DNA of 64,000 bases. Origin: Vibrio sp. YMD68. Lineage in GTDB: Bacteria; Pseudomonadota; Gammaproteobacteria; Enterobacterales; Vibrionaceae. Location of the stretch: NCBI RefSeq assembly GCF_029958905.1, contig NZ_CP124614.1, positions 1,674,001 to 1,738,000 of the forward strand. The letters are read 5' to 3'. Each line of letters starts with the position of its first letter. The first letter of the stretch is position 1. Positions 8,958-17,888 of this stretch are shown here, piece by piece. Below the pieces are notes generated by a model that was not told the origin of the DNA, did no database searches, and worked only from the letters and a program-made list of their open reading frames with translations. Made by a program: the position numbers and the translations under genes.

Positions 8958-9614
8958 TTATTCAGCTGATGGAATAAATGGAAGTACCCGCATCGTTTCT
9001 TGCGGCAGTGACATTGATCCTCCCTTTTGGATATCATCAAGAGTGACGATCGCTATGCCATTCACAATAGGAATGATTTCTCCGTGTGATAGTTCAATGT
9101 TACCAGTGAGCTGGTTTGCAAACTCGAGAGTTAGGCCTTCGACATTAGGAGAGAACCAGCTGGAAAACATGCCACCTAAGTCATCGAGCATGGATTTCAT
9201 TTGTGGGAGATATTGAGCCACTTCTTCATAACTCACTACGCCTTCCAACGGCTCTTTAGAGAGTACAACCATGGAAAAGTCACATTGCATTTCTTTGGGT
9301 GTATGAACGAACACTAACGGGTTCGCTTGTTTTAAATTGTCGTCAAGTGGAATCACTAGTTCTCGATTCGACGTGACTTTCAGAACTTCATAATGTTCAT
9401 CTTTTTCCATCCACGCTTTGTCAATACTGCACAATTGCTTGGTTTCTGCGTTCACAAAAAAGAAGCCCACTTTCACGTCGTCGTGCCCTTCATTTAAGTT
9501 GTTTTTCATTTGCGTGAACAGCTTTGAATAGGTAAATCGGTACTCTTCAGCAAACGAAGGAAAGGCTGAAAGAAGTACCGTTGTTGCCAGTAATAGTGTC
9601 GATAATTTGTTCAT
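8958..9614 (-). CDS. Exported DUF2987-type protein of unknown function
   Basis: I chose the internal ATG at 9614 because AAGAAG precedes it and the longer reading would overlap the upstream gene. The 218-residue protein then starts MNKLSTLLLATTVLLSAFPSFAEE, a clear signal peptide with cleavage after SFA. The mature part contains YRFTYSKLFTQMKNNL and VKVGFFFVNAETKQLC, which I associate with the DUF2987 family common in Vibrio and Shewanella. The product is presumably periplasmic. No catalytic motif is visible. It follows the glucosaminidase gene by about 11 bases, so the two are likely co-transcribed. Confidence 0.75.
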   Translation of the reverse strand: MNKLSTLLLATTVLLSAFPSFAEEYRFTYSKLFTQMKNNLNEGHDDVKVGFFFVNAETKQLCSIDKAWMEKDEHYEVLKVTSNRELVIPLDDNLKQANPLVFVHTPKEMQCDFSMVVLSKEPLEGVVSYEEVAQYLPQMKSMLDDLGGMFSSWFSPNVEGLTLEFANQLTGNIELSHGEIIPIVNGIAIVTLDDIQKGGSMSLPQETMRVLPFIPSAE

Positions 9615-9625
9615 AGTTCTTCTTA

Positions 9626-10462
9626 TTATTTTGACCAAAAGGGTTGGTTAAAGCGAATCATACCCTGCAGTTCAGTCACGTAAGGTTGCCCACGTTCTGA
9701 GTAACGTACTAATCCGTTTGTTAACGCAATCGCCGCTTCGCTATTCAGTAAGTCTTTGTTTTCAGAATGTAATCTGAAACGTATATCTCTAAGTTCTTGA
9801 TAAGCTTGATTGCGATTTACATTCATAAAGTAGCGATGGATAGATTCCTGTACAGAATCAAACTTTGCAACCTCATGAGTCATGCCATCAGTTCTTTGTT
9901 GTGGCACGACACCACAGCCAGAGCTATAACACCACTGACCAAAGTAATTATTTGCTTGAGTAGCGAAACGAGATGTCCCCCAACCCGATTCTTTCGCCGC
10001 TTGAGTTAACACTAATGCCTCTGGTAAAACGTCAACTCGGTGAAGCATCGACTTTAGCCAATCGACAGTGACACCATTTTCAGAAAGAGCCACATTATAT
10101 AGGCGAGCAAGACGTTCCGCATATGCGGTGTTTTCTGATGTGAGAGCACTTGACTGAAGATGTTCTAACATCGATTCCAGTCGGCGCCTTTCTTTTATGA
10201 TTCGTTTGTTTTCAAGAGCAACGCCCGGCTTTAGATACTCAAAAAATGCCTTCTTTTTTTGTTGGATATCAGAAATAGCAGCGAAGTCTGGTGCGTCACT
10301 TATTTGTTTGGCTTCAATGCTTGTTTCTCTTTGGTTATCTTCGAGCACGTTGATGTCTGTATCCGTGACATCTAGGTCTTGTGTGGCCAAAAATAAACTC
10401 GACACCAAGACGGTCGAGGCGAGCCCTAGCCCAACAATTAACCCGATCCGTTTTTTAGGCAT
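9626..10462 (-). CDS. Bax-like glucosaminidase domain protein
   Basis: The start at 10462 (MPKKRIGLIVG) is preferred because GAGG stands seven bases upstream, giving 278 residues with an N-terminal membrane anchor or signal. The C-terminal half carries the lysozyme-like glucosaminidase signature: ALVLTQAAKESGWGTSRFATQANNYFGQWC, here split as TQAAKESGWGTSRFA then NNYFGQW, with the glutamate of AKESGWG as the likely catalytic acid. E. coli Bax is the closest recalled relative. The role is probably peptidoglycan remodelling at the inner-membrane face of the periplasm. It overlaps the upstream membrane-protein gene by eight bases, which indicates an operon. Confidence 0.82.
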   Translation of the reverse strand: MPKKRIGLIVGLGLASTVLVSSLFLATQDLDVTDTDINVLEDNQRETSIEAKQISDAPDFAAISDIQQKKKAFFEYLKPGVALENKRIIKERRRLESMLEHLQSSALTSENTAYAERLARLYNVALSENGVTVDWLKSMLHRVDVLPEALVLTQAAKESGWGTSRFATQANNYFGQWCYSSGCGVVPQQRTDGMTHEVAKFDSVQESIHRYFMNVNRNQAYQELRDIRFRLHSENKDLLNSEAAIALTNGLVRYSERGQPYVTELQGMIRFNQPFWSK

Positions 10463-11270
10463 CGAAGAACCTCGAGTCTTTATTGTGATGGTCATCGTTC
10501 GGCGTATCGTCATTTGATTTTTCTGACGCATAAACCTTTAATTTAATACCAAACATGTTTCGATAGATTATCCCCTTTACGTGAAAGAAAAACGGTAGAA
10601 CAAAGATAAGGCCAATGCCGTAGAACATTGCTGCCGCAACAAACAGCATAGTCACGATTGAGTAAATGGCGGCAATTGGCAGGATCTTCTTATTCACTGC
10701 ACGTAGCGACATCCATAACGATTGAAACGGGCTGACTCTTTTTTCACACACTAGGAGAATGGAATTACTAAAGGCTAACGACAAGTATAAAGACACGAAT
10801 GGTAAGAATGTCCCTGCGATGCCTTGCAAAATTAACGCAACAAGCGTTGCTATAATGACAGGGACTGTGAACTGTAGTCCTTTGCCTATATGGCGAAGTT
10901 TCGTATTCAACCCAGCAGCGTGGCTCATGGCCATCAAACTCAGCCCCGCAAAAAATGGGGCGCTGACAACTTCATAGCTAAAGTTTGCGACAAAAATTGC
11001 CTGAACGATAGATTGGTTAAAGTTCTCTGGGTTTTCAAAGATATCAAGAACAATCGAAGGGTCACCAATTTGTAGCTTTAACGCGATGTAAAAAATGGCG
11101 AGTTGCAGCACGAGCAAAATCAGCACCGCAGGAGAGAACGAAAGAAAATGCTTAACAGTCATGCTGCCCGCTTCTTTTAAAACCTCACCTACTTTTAAAT
11201 CGTATTTACCGGACAGCGCTTTGTCTACGCTCCCCCCTAGGTTGAAGTCTTTTTCAATGTCATTGTTCAT
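10455..11270 (-). CDS. Uncharacterised polytopic membrane protein
   Basis: Starting at MNNDIEKDFNLGG (11270) gives 271 residues with a soluble N-terminal segment of about 45 residues, then roughly six hydrophobic helices and an Asp/His/Lys-rich tail. No transporter or enzyme motif is recognisable. The general layout resembles YciC/UPF0259-like inner-membrane proteins, but I cannot assign it firmly. It heads a three-gene minus-strand unit with the Bax-like and DUF2987 genes, overlapping the next gene by eight bases, so an envelope role is likely. Confidence 0.65.
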   Translation of the reverse strand: MNNDIEKDFNLGGSVDKALSGKYDLKVGEVLKEAGSMTVKHFLSFSPAVLILLVLQLAIFYIALKLQIGDPSIVLDIFENPENFNQSIVQAIFVANFSYEVVSAPFFAGLSLMAMSHAAGLNTKLRHIGKGLQFTVPVIIATLVALILQGIAGTFLPFVSLYLSLAFSNSILLVCEKRVSPFQSLWMSLRAVNKKILPIAAIYSIVTMLFVAAAMFYGIGLIFVLPFFFHVKGIIYRNMFGIKLKVYASEKSNDDTPNDDHHNKDSRFFDA

Positions 11271-11516
11271 TCTAACGTCCGTCGCAATGGGGATTGCTTT
11301 CAGTGGCTTTAAATAGCTGATTGAAGAAATTAGCCGCATTATACTTAAAAGGTAATTATACGAAAATCTGTTCCGTAGTTTATCCTCATTTTCTTACATA
11401 TTCGTCTACTATTTCTACTCACACAGACTTATGGCCCACTCGCTTAAAATTTGAATAGGCTTCGAATAACGATTTTGCACGAATTCAGTGTAAAAATACT
11501 TTAAATTCACTAGATT

Positions 11517-11529
11517 GATGATTATCATC
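11517..11529. promoter_or_regulatory. Palindromic operator candidate upstream of potA
   Basis: GATGATTATCATC is a perfect 13-bp palindrome, 41 bases before the potA ATG. Read from 11515, TTGAT-GATT-ATCAT differs from the FNR box consensus in only its last base. It could also suit another dimeric regulator. The divergent membrane-protein gene starts 247 bases to the left. Confidence 0.4.
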
Positions 11530-11570
11530 CGCCCATTATTTGATCTTGTATTAAACTCGATCATACGTCC

Positions 11571-12713
11571 ATGAGTTCTATTGGGAGCCAGACAGCCTTG
11601 AATACTCATCCAACGAAATCAACACCCATAGTTCAATTATCTGCAGTCAGCAAAAGCTTCGATGGTCAGAAAGTGATCAATGAGTTTTCTATCGACGTCA
11701 ATCACGGGGAGTTTCTCACGATTTTGGGCCCTTCTGGCTGTGGTAAAACAACCGTTCTGCGCTTGATTGCCGGGTTTGAAATGGCCGATGTGGGAAGTAT
11801 TACGCTCGATGGTGTCGATATTACCGAGCTCCCAGCAGAGCAACGACATGTGAATACGGTCTTTCAAAGCTATGCCCTATTCCCTCATATGACGATTTTT
11901 GAGAATGTTGCGTTCGGGCTTCGCATGCAAAACGTTCCTAATGATGAGATTAAAACGCGCGTGATCGATGCTCTTTCAATGGTTCGACTAACAGAGCACG
12001 CAAGCCGTATGCCTCATCAACTTTCTGGTGGTCAACAGCAGCGTGTCGCCATTGCTCGAGCTGTGGTTAATAAGCCCAAAGTACTGTTGTTAGATGAATC
12101 CCTGTCTGCGCTTGATTATAAGCTTAGAAAGCAGATGCAAATAGAATTAAAGCAGCTGCAACGTCAGCTTGGCATTACCTTTATCTTTGTGACTCATGAT
12201 CAAGAAGAAGCGCTGTCTATGTCCGATCGGATCATTGTGATGCGCGAAGGGGTTGTTGAGCAAGATGGCACACCGAGACAAATCTATGAAGAGCCACAAA
12301 ACTTATTTGTCGCGCAGTTTATAGGAGAAATTAATGTTTTTAATGCAAAAGTACTTTCTCGAATAGACGATGAAAAGATATTGGTTTCGATAGAAAACTC
12401 AGACAGCGTTGTTCATTACAAGGCGCCCGTTGAAGCGGACGATGTTCTTCAAGTACTGTTACGCCCAGAAGATTTAAGAGTGACTGAAATCATAGAATCC
12501 GAAAACACCGGAATCATTGGTCACGTTATAGATCGTACCTATAAAGGAATGACTCTCGATTCAGTGATTGAATTGCCTTCTGGAATGAAAGTGATGACGA
12601 GTGAGTTCTTCAATGAAGATGACCCCGATGTGGATCACTCTTTGGGCCAAAAAGTGGCGATCTCTTGGGTAGAAACTTGGGAAGTGGTACTGACTGATGC
12701 ACAAATGGTTTAA
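11571..12713 (+). CDS. potA: Spermidine/putrescine ABC transporter ATPase PotA
   Basis: PotA powers polyamine uptake. The 380-residue protein has the ABC ATPase core: Walker [10 protein letters not shown] (about residues 54-62), Q-loop [10 protein letters not shown], signature [14 protein letters not shown], Walker [14 protein letters not shown] and the switch [14 protein letters not shown]-terminal TOBE-type regulatory domain follows (about 290-380). It is first in potABCD and overlaps potB by 17 bases. The start ATG at 11571 has only a weak ribosome-binding site; a later start is possible. Confidence 0.95.
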   Translation: MSSIGSQTALNTHPTKSTPIVQLSAVSKSFDGQKVINEFSIDVNHGEFLTILGPSGCGKTTVLRLIAGFEMADVGSITLDGVDITELPAEQRHVNTVFQSYALFPHMTIFENVAFGLRMQNVPNDEIKTRVIDALSMVRLTEHASRMPHQLSGGQQQRVAIARAVVNKPKVLLLDESLSALDYKLRKQMQIELKQLQRQLGITFIFVTHDQEEALSMSDRIIVMREGVVEQDGTPRQIYEEPQNLFVAQFIGEINVFNAKVLSRIDDEKILVSIENSDSVVHYKAPVEADDVLQVLLRPEDLRVTEIIESENTGIIGHVIDRTYKGMTLDSVIELPSGMKVMTSEFFNEDDPDVDHSLGQKVAISWVETWEVVLTDAQMV

Positions 12714-13554
12714 CTTCAAAAATACGATTCTGACGGTAATCATCAGTTGGTTGGCCTTGTTCGTGCTGATTCCTAACATTATGATTATCGCGACGAGCTT
12801 TCTGACACGTGATGAGGCGAACCTAATCGACCTGACATTCACGCTCAATAACTACGCTCGCTTAATGGATCCGCTCTACCTCAAAGTGCTTTGGCATTCG
12901 TTTTATATGGCAATTATGGCGACCGGGCTTTGTCTACTTATTGGGTACCCTTTCGCTTACCTAGTGACAAAAATGCCTGTGAATGTCAGACCCCTAATGC
13001 TGTTTCTGGTGATTGTTCCATTTTGGACTAACTCACTGATTCGTACCTATGGGTTGAAAATTGTTCTCGGTACTCAAGGAGTGTTAAACAAGGGATTGCT
13101 CGCGTTAGACATCATTGATAAACCGCTACGCCTTATGTACACAGAAACGGCGGTAATGATAGGTTTAGTCTACGTTTTGTTGCCGTTTATGATACTGCCA
13201 CTCTATTCAACCATAGAAAAACTGGACGGTTCCTATATCGAGGCTGCGAAAGATTTGGGTGCGAACAAGTTTCAAACCTTTGTTCGTGTCATCTTACCTT
13301 TAACAATGCCGGGGATCATCGGCGGGTGCTTATTGGTGTTGTTGCCTGCACTCGGAATGTTCTATGTGGCCGATTTGTTAGGTGGTGCGAAAAACTTACT
13401 GATTGGTAATGTGATTAAGAGTCAGGTTCTCAATGCCAGAGACTGGCCTTTTGGCGCAGCAACGAGCATTGCACTTACCGGAGCGATGGCAATATTACTG
13501 TATGGTTACTATCGAGCTGGAAAGCTTCTTAACCGAACCACGGAGTTAAGCTAA
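12697..13554 (+). CDS. potB: Spermidine/putrescine ABC permease PotB
   Basis: This 285-residue inner-membrane permease has about six helices and the EAA-loop motif [22 protein letters not shown] that docks on PotA, here seen around residues 183-204. The N-terminal region [13 protein letters not shown] is typical of PotB. The gene overlaps potA by 17 bases and potC by one base, which implies tight translational coupling. Confidence 0.95.
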   Translation: MHKWFNFKNTILTVIISWLALFVLIPNIMIIATSFLTRDEANLIDLTFTLNNYARLMDPLYLKVLWHSFYMAIMATGLCLLIGYPFAYLVTKMPVNVRPLMLFLVIVPFWTNSLIRTYGLKIVLGTQGVLNKGLLALDIIDKPLRLMYTETAVMIGLVYVLLPFMILPLYSTIEKLDGSYIEAAKDLGANKFQTFVRVILPLTMPGIIGGCLLVLLPALGMFYVADLLGGAKNLLIGNVIKSQVLNARDWPFGAATSIALTGAMAILLYGYYRAGKLLNRTTELS

Positions 13555-14327
13555 TGGGGCGTTTTTCTAAATACAGTTTCATTTCCCTTGTTTATGCGTT
13601 TCTGTACCTGCCAATCATTGTATTGATCGTTAATTCGTTTAATAGCAATAAATTTGGAATGAAATGGGGTGAATTCACTTTCAAGTGGTATCAATCTTTA
13701 GTGAACAACGACAGTCTCATGCAGGCTGCGTGGCACTCGATCAATATTGCGGTTTTCTCTGCAACAGCGGCTGCAGCTATTGGTAGTTTAACGGCTGTGG
13801 CCCTATTTCGGTATCAATTCAAAGGAAAGCCTGCCGTCAATGGCATGCTTTTTATTGTCATGATGTCTCCTGATATCGTGATGGCAATTTCTTTGCTTGC
13901 GTTGTTTCTTCTCATCGGTGTACAGCTTGGATTTTTAACCTTACTGATCGCACATATTACGTTTTGTTTGCCTTTTGTGGTTGTCACCGTATACAGCCGG
14001 CTAAAAGGCTTTGATGTAAAAATGCTCGAAGCCGCTAAAGATCTTGGTGCAAGTGAATGGACGATCTTGAAAAAAATCATTCTACCCATTGCCAAGCCAG
14101 CAATTGCGGCAGGTTGGTTATTGAGTTTTACACTCTCGTTGGATGACGTGATCATCAGTTCTTTTGTCACTGGACCAAGCTATGAAATACTTCCACTCAA
14201 AATTTATTCTATGGTTAAGGTGGGCATTTCTCCTGAAGTGAACGCTCTCGCCACTATTATGCTCGTCGTTTCGTTGTTTTTAGTCTTGCTCTCTCAATGG
14301 ATAGGCAAAGACAGATTGACAGCATAG
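13554..14327 (+). CDS. potC: Spermidine/putrescine ABC permease PotC
   Basis: This is the second membrane subunit of the polyamine importer, 257 residues with about six helices. The EAA motif [19 protein letters not shown] lies around residues 155-173. The family signature SLDDVIISSFVTGP is present near the C-terminus. It starts on the TAATG overlap with potB. A 179-base gap with a large inverted repeat separates it from potD. Confidence 0.95.
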   Translation: MGRFSKYSFISLVYAFLYLPIIVLIVNSFNSNKFGMKWGEFTFKWYQSLVNNDSLMQAAWHSINIAVFSATAAAAIGSLTAVALFRYQFKGKPAVNGMLFIVMMSPDIVMAISLLALFLLIGVQLGFLTLLIAHITFCLPFVVVTVYSRLKGFDVKMLEAAKDLGASEWTILKKIILPIAKPAIAAGWLLSFTLSLDDVIISSFVTGPSYEILPLKIYSMVKVGISPEVNALATIMLVVSLFLVLLSQWIGKDRLTA

Positions 14328-14368
14328 CCATAAAGATTACTTATATGGATCTCAGGCATATTGGGTAA

Positions 14369-14412
14369 GACAACAAATTCAGCGCTTAGATATGGGCTAA
14401 TTATTTGTTGTC
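14369..14412 (+). other. Inverted repeat in the potC-potD gap
   Basis: GACAACAAAT (14369-14378) pairs exactly with ATTTGTTGTC (14403-14412), enclosing 24 bases that can fold further (AGC...GCT). There is no T-run after the stem, so it is not a normal terminator. An mRNA-processing or stability element that sets potD level relative to potABC is a reasonable guess. Confidence 0.55.
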
Positions 14413-14506
14413 ATATCATTGAAATATGCGTTCTTTTTTCTAAACTTACCCTATGCTTGTTATACACGCATTTAACGTTAAGTACGCAACATAAGATGGA
14501 TGTAAA

Positions 14507-15544
14507 ATGAAAACAAAACTAAGCGTCGCAGCACTATTTGCCGCTACTATATTCTCTCAATCAGTCTTCGCTGACGACAAAGAGCTGTATTTTTATAATT
14601 GGTCTGAATACATCCCTGCTGATGTGCTAGAAAGTTTCACCGAAGAAACGGGTATTAAGGTGATTTACTCGACGTACGAGTCAAACGAGAGTATGTACGC
14701 CAAGTTAAAAACGCAGGGTTCTGGTTATGACTTAGTTGTTCCATCGACGTATTTCGTTTCAAAAATGCATAAAGAAAACATGCTGCAAGAGATTGATAAG
14801 ACCAAACTCTCTCACTTTGCGGACCTCGACCCTAATTATCTAAACAAACCTTTTGATCCTGGCAATACCTACTCTATTCCTTATATTTGGGGCGCCACGG
14901 GCATTGGTGTGAATTCAGATATGCTGGATGGCAGCTCGCTAACAAAGTGGGGAGACTTTTGGGACAGCAAATGGGAAGGTCAGCTGATGCTAATGGACGA
15001 CTCTCGTGAAGTCTTTCATATCGCATTAACGAAGTTAGGCTATTCACCGAATACGACTAACCCTGAAGAAATTGAACAAGCCTATCAAGAGTTACGTAAG
15101 CTTATGCCAAATGTGTTGGTGTTCAATTCTGATTTTCCTGCAAATCCATACCTTGCTGGCGAGGTTTCTTTAGGAATGTTGTGGAATGGATCCGCTTACA
15201 TGGCGCGTCAGGAAGGGGCTTCCATCGATATCGTATGGCCAGAGAAAGGCGCTATTTTTTGGATGGACAGTTTAGCGATTCCTGCAGGGGCTAAAAATAC
15301 AGAGGCTGCGCACAAGATGATCGATTTTCTTTTGCGCCCAGAAAACGCCGCGAAGATCGCTTTAGAGATCGGTTACCCAACCCCTGTTAAGACCGCTTAC
15401 CCGCTGCTACCACCCGAGTTTGCTAATGATACAAGCATCTTTCCACCGCAACACATTATGGACTCTGGCGTATGGCAAGACGAAGTTGGTGAAGCAAGTG
15501 CACTTTATGAAGAGTACTTCCAACGTCTTAAAGTAGGTAATTAA
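14507..15544 (+). CDS. potD: Periplasmic spermidine/putrescine-binding protein PotD
   Basis: This 345-residue protein has a signal peptide (cleavage after SVFA, about residue 22). The mature N-terminus ELYFYNWSEYIPADVLESF is characteristic of PotD/PotF binding proteins. Conserved polyamine-site elements include YESNESMYAKL, DLVVPSTYFVSKM and MLWNGSAYMAR. It delivers spermidine or putrescine to PotBC. In Vibrio, polyamine import also influences biofilm, which may connect it functionally with the syp locus later in the window, although that link is only inferred. Confidence 0.95.
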   Translation: MKTKLSVAALFAATIFSQSVFADDKELYFYNWSEYIPADVLESFTEETGIKVIYSTYESNESMYAKLKTQGSGYDLVVPSTYFVSKMHKENMLQEIDKTKLSHFADLDPNYLNKPFDPGNTYSIPYIWGATGIGVNSDMLDGSSLTKWGDFWDSKWEGQLMLMDDSREVFHIALTKLGYSPNTTNPEEIEQAYQELRKLMPNVLVFNSDFPANPYLAGEVSLGMLWNGSAYMARQEGASIDIVWPEKGAIFWMDSLAIPAGAKNTEAAHKMIDFLLRPENAAKIALEIGYPTPVKTAYPLLPPEFANDTSIFPPQHIMDSGVWQDEVGEASALYEEYFQRLKVGN

Positions 15545-15552
15545 ACCGTGAG

Positions 15553-15598
15553 GTGTCTCGAGTCATGATCGTTCATATCGACTCGAGACACTCTTTTT
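15553..15598 (+). terminator. Terminator after potD
   Basis: A perfect 12-bp stem (GTGTCTCGAGTC with GACTCGAGACAC) encloses a 15-base loop and is followed by TCTTTTT. It lies eight bases after the potD stop. Confidence 0.9.
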
Positions 15599-15663
15599 CA
15601 ATAAGGAAATAGGCAATCAAATATGAGATAAAGCACTCTAGTGCGCTGGTTTTAATCACATTT

Positions 15664-16440
15664 ATGCTGTTAGTTTCAATTTCTATGAAAATGCTGAGTC
15701 ATTTAGTCGAAGTTGATTCTCACTACGACTTGCTGTTTGAAAGCAACTCGCTATTCATTACTATCTATATTTATCTCATTTCTAGAAAATCTCTCCACTC
15801 CAATCGCATATTGAAAATAGGCTTGCTCATGTTGGTATTCAACATGTTTTATGATGTTGTGACCGAAATCAAAGTGCTTGATGATCTCGCTGATAAGTAT
15901 GAACTCTTTGATACATTCTTAGAAGACGGGATTCTTCAGATCGCATATTTGATAATAGCGATTGGTGTCACTCGCCTACTTAACAAAATGCATTATGAGA
16001 ATACTATTGATGAGTTAACGGGGCTTTATAATCGAAAGAAACTCAACGATATCTCAAAACCTGAATTCGATATCGTCTATCTTGATATTAATAACTTAAA
16101 ATCCGTAAACGATACCAAAGGTCATGCTGTCGGTGACTTACTCATTATTCGCTTTGCTCAAGCACTGACCACCACCAAACACAGCGGAGAAAAAGCATTT
16201 AGAATCGGTGGCGATGAGTTTGTCGTACTAGTAGACCCAGGAAGAGCTCAGGAGTATGTGGATTCTGTCATCAGAGTTTTGAAAGGCGAAACCTTAACAT
16301 TCAGTTATGGGTTTGAAACCGCAACATTAGACAATTTAGAGCAGGCGTTAACCAATGCCGATGTGGCTATGTATAAAATGAAAAAGAGTAAAATGAGAAA
16401 CGCTCAGCATGATGAGCGTTCAAATCAAAAAGTTAACTGA
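15664..16440 (+). CDS. Membrane GGDEF protein (probable diguanylate cyclase)
   Basis: This 258-residue protein has an N-terminal membrane region of three or four helices (to about residue 105) and a C-terminal GGDEF domain. The active-site motif RIGGDEFVV is intact (about residues 179-187), as are TIDELTGLYNRKKL at the domain entry and the substrate helix ALTNADVAMYKMKK. The position of the inhibitory RxxD I-site has HSGE instead, so product inhibition through that site looks absent. The first in-frame ATG is used; no strong Shine-Dalgarno is seen and an upstream stop lies at 15610. c-di-GMP synthesis is the expected activity. Confidence 0.85.
   Translation: MLLVSISMKMLSHLVEVDSHYDLLFESNSLFITIYIYLISRKSLHSNRILKIGLLMLVFNMFYDVVTEIKVLDDLADKYELFDTFLEDGILQIAYLIIAIGVTRLLNKMHYENTIDELTGLYNRKKLNDISKPEFDIVYLDINNLKSVNDTKGHAVGDLLIIRFAQALTTTKHSGEKAFRIGGDEFVVLVDPGRAQEYVDSVIRVLKGETLTFSYGFETATLDNLEQALTNADVAMYKMKKSKMRNAQHDERSNQKVN
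16399..16420 (-). terminator. Hairpin in the 3' end of the GGDEF gene, likely terminator of cobB
   Basis: AACGCTCA pairs with TGAGCGTT around a six-base loop inside the last codons of the GGDEF gene. Read on the minus strand it is followed by TTCTCATTTT, so it can end transcription of the convergent cobB gene, whose stop lies 39 bases upstream. Only 18 bases separate the two coding regions. Confidence 0.5.
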
Positions 16441-16458
16441 TTGCTCTTGAAGCTCTCG

Positions 16459-17190
16459 TTAGGCTGATTTTTGGCTTTCCAGCGCTAGCAACTCTTCTAC
16501 AAGTTTAGGCACTTCCACACTGGCTTTACCATAACGCTTCTCTGCAAATTCACTTTCGACCGCACTCGGTTCTAGGTTAATTTCAATAGAATGTGCCCCG
16601 TGCATTTTTGCACCGTGAACAAATCCCGCCGCCGGGTATACAACCCCTGACGTACCAATAGAAATGAAAAGATCGGTTTGTTCTAGGGCGGAGTAGATAT
16701 CCCCCATTCTAAGCGGCATTTCTCCAAACCAAACGATATGTGGCCGCATCTGGGCAGGGATTTGGCAACAGTGGCACAAGTCTCCGGTATGAATATCACC
16801 GGTGTGTTCGATGACTTGGTTCGATTCACTACAGCGGGATTTTAACAGCTCCCCGTGCATGTGAATGATGTTTTTGCTACCGCCTTTTTCATGGAGGTTA
16901 TCAATATTTTGAGTAATGATCGTGACAGTGCCTTCTAACTCTCTTTCGAGTTTACCGAGCGCTATATGTGCAGCGTTGGGGCTGATAGCATCAGATTGCA
17001 GTTTTTTACGTCGTTGATTATAGAAGTCTTGTACCAGGTCTGGATCTTTTTGAAAGCCTTCTGGCGTAGCCACATCTTCAATGCGGTGATTTTCCCACAG
17101 GCCATCTTGAGTCCTGAAGGTTTTAATTCCGGACTCTGCAGAAATGCCCGCCCCCGTTAAGATTACGATGTTTTTGTAAGGAAACTTCAT
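16459..17190 (-). CDS. cobB: NAD-dependent protein deacylase CobB (sirtuin)
   Basis: CobB removes acetyl and succinyl groups from lysines using NAD. The 243-residue protein has the sirtuin NAD site [16 protein letters not shown] at residues 11-26, the catalytic [11 protein letters not shown]...HMHGEL block with the general-base histidine, and a zinc site using C-rich residues near CSESNQ and [19 protein letters not shown]. The FxR...PxP class III features are present. It stands alone on the minus strand, convergent with the GGDEF gene. Confidence 0.95.
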   Translation of the reverse strand: MKFPYKNIVILTGAGISAESGIKTFRTQDGLWENHRIEDVATPEGFQKDPDLVQDFYNQRRKKLQSDAISPNAAHIALGKLERELEGTVTIITQNIDNLHEKGGSKNIIHMHGELLKSRCSESNQVIEHTGDIHTGDLCHCCQIPAQMRPHIVWFGEMPLRMGDIYSALEQTDLFISIGTSGVVYPAAGFVHGAKMHGAHSIEINLEPSAVESEFAEKRYGKASVEVPKLVEELLALESQKSA

Positions 17191-17236
17191 GCTATGTCCT
17201 TTTAGCGCTAACTTTTACTAAAGACTAGCACTGTTC

Positions 17237-17257
17237 GATACGCTTCAGAAGCGTATC
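17237..17257. repeat. Small inverted repeat upstream of cobB
   Basis: GATACGCTT and AAGCGTATC form a perfect 9-bp stem with a CAG loop, 47 bases before the cobB start. It may be an operator or an RNA hairpin in the leader. No family assignment is possible. Confidence 0.4.
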
Positions 17258-17387
17258 TCGTTAGACCATAGTATTATTTCCCTGACTTTACTGTGGGTTC
17301 TGTGAGCCAAAACAGAAAATAGGAGAAGAACCACAAGATAAACTCCAAAGAAGGCTTTCTTCTATTAAGCAAAAATAAGAGGTAATC

Positions 17388-17431
17388 AAAAAATGAGGAC
17401 GGCGTTGCATTAAACGCCATCCTCATTTTTT
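17388..17431. terminator. Terminator at the end of the formate dehydrogenase operon
   Basis: A 19-bp stem (17388-17406 with 17413-17431, one C-A mismatch) with a six-base loop is flanked by a run of six A and six T. It ends the minus-strand fdh transcript, 41 bases after the last stop, and could also stop plus-strand transcription. The rest of the cobB-fdh gap (17191-17471) holds nothing else I recognise. Confidence 0.9.
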
Positions 17432-17471
17432 CATCTTTTTCGGTCGATCCGCAAAAAATGGACGAACAACC

Positions 17472-17888
17472 TTATAAGTTAGGGCCCTTCATGGTCTGTA
17501 GAGGAAGATTGGCTTTTAGTTGTTTCATTCCTTTAAACATACGCACGAACCAAACTAATATGGCGATGACCGCTAAGGCAATCCCCACAATAGGTATGAA
17601 ATAGGCGACAGAATCAATGATCGTACTGTTATACCAGTAGTCGTTGATACCGATTAGAACCCCATTGGATGTCGCAATTGTCACGATCAGTACAACAAAA
17701 AACGTCAGATTCAAAAAGAAGCTGCGAATTAACCCATAATAATGAGAATTCACTACCTCTGAATCTTCACCTTTATCCAGACGATAGCCGGCATAAACGA
17801 TAGCGATAACGCCCGATAGTAGACAGGTTAACGGTGTGAACAAGCTCGCTACATAAGCAAACCAAATTCCCTTATGATGCGTGTTCAT
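17472..17888 (-). CDS. Uncharacterised membrane protein at the end of the fdh operon
   Basis: This 138-residue protein has about four hydrophobic helices, beginning WFAYVASLFTPLTCLLSG, with the segment AGYRLDKGEDSEVVNSHYYG in the first cytoplasmic loop. It resembles small DUF4870-like membrane proteins, but I am not sure of the family. The start overlaps the fdh gamma gene by 17 bases, so it is translationally coupled to formate dehydrogenase and presumably serves its membrane insertion or function. No cysteines or histidines suggest a redox role. Confidence 0.65.
   Translation of the reverse strand: MNTHHKGIWFAYVASLFTPLTCLLSGVIAIVYAGYRLDKGEDSEVVNSHYYGLIRSFFLNLTFFVVLIVTIATSNGVLIGINDYWYNSTIIDSVAYFIPIVGIALAVIAILVWFVRMFKGMKQLKANLPLQTMKGPNL

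Noticed and set aside
11415..11609. 64-codon minus-strand ORF upstream of potA
   Set aside because: It crosses the potA start and the palindrome and has no domain or supported start.
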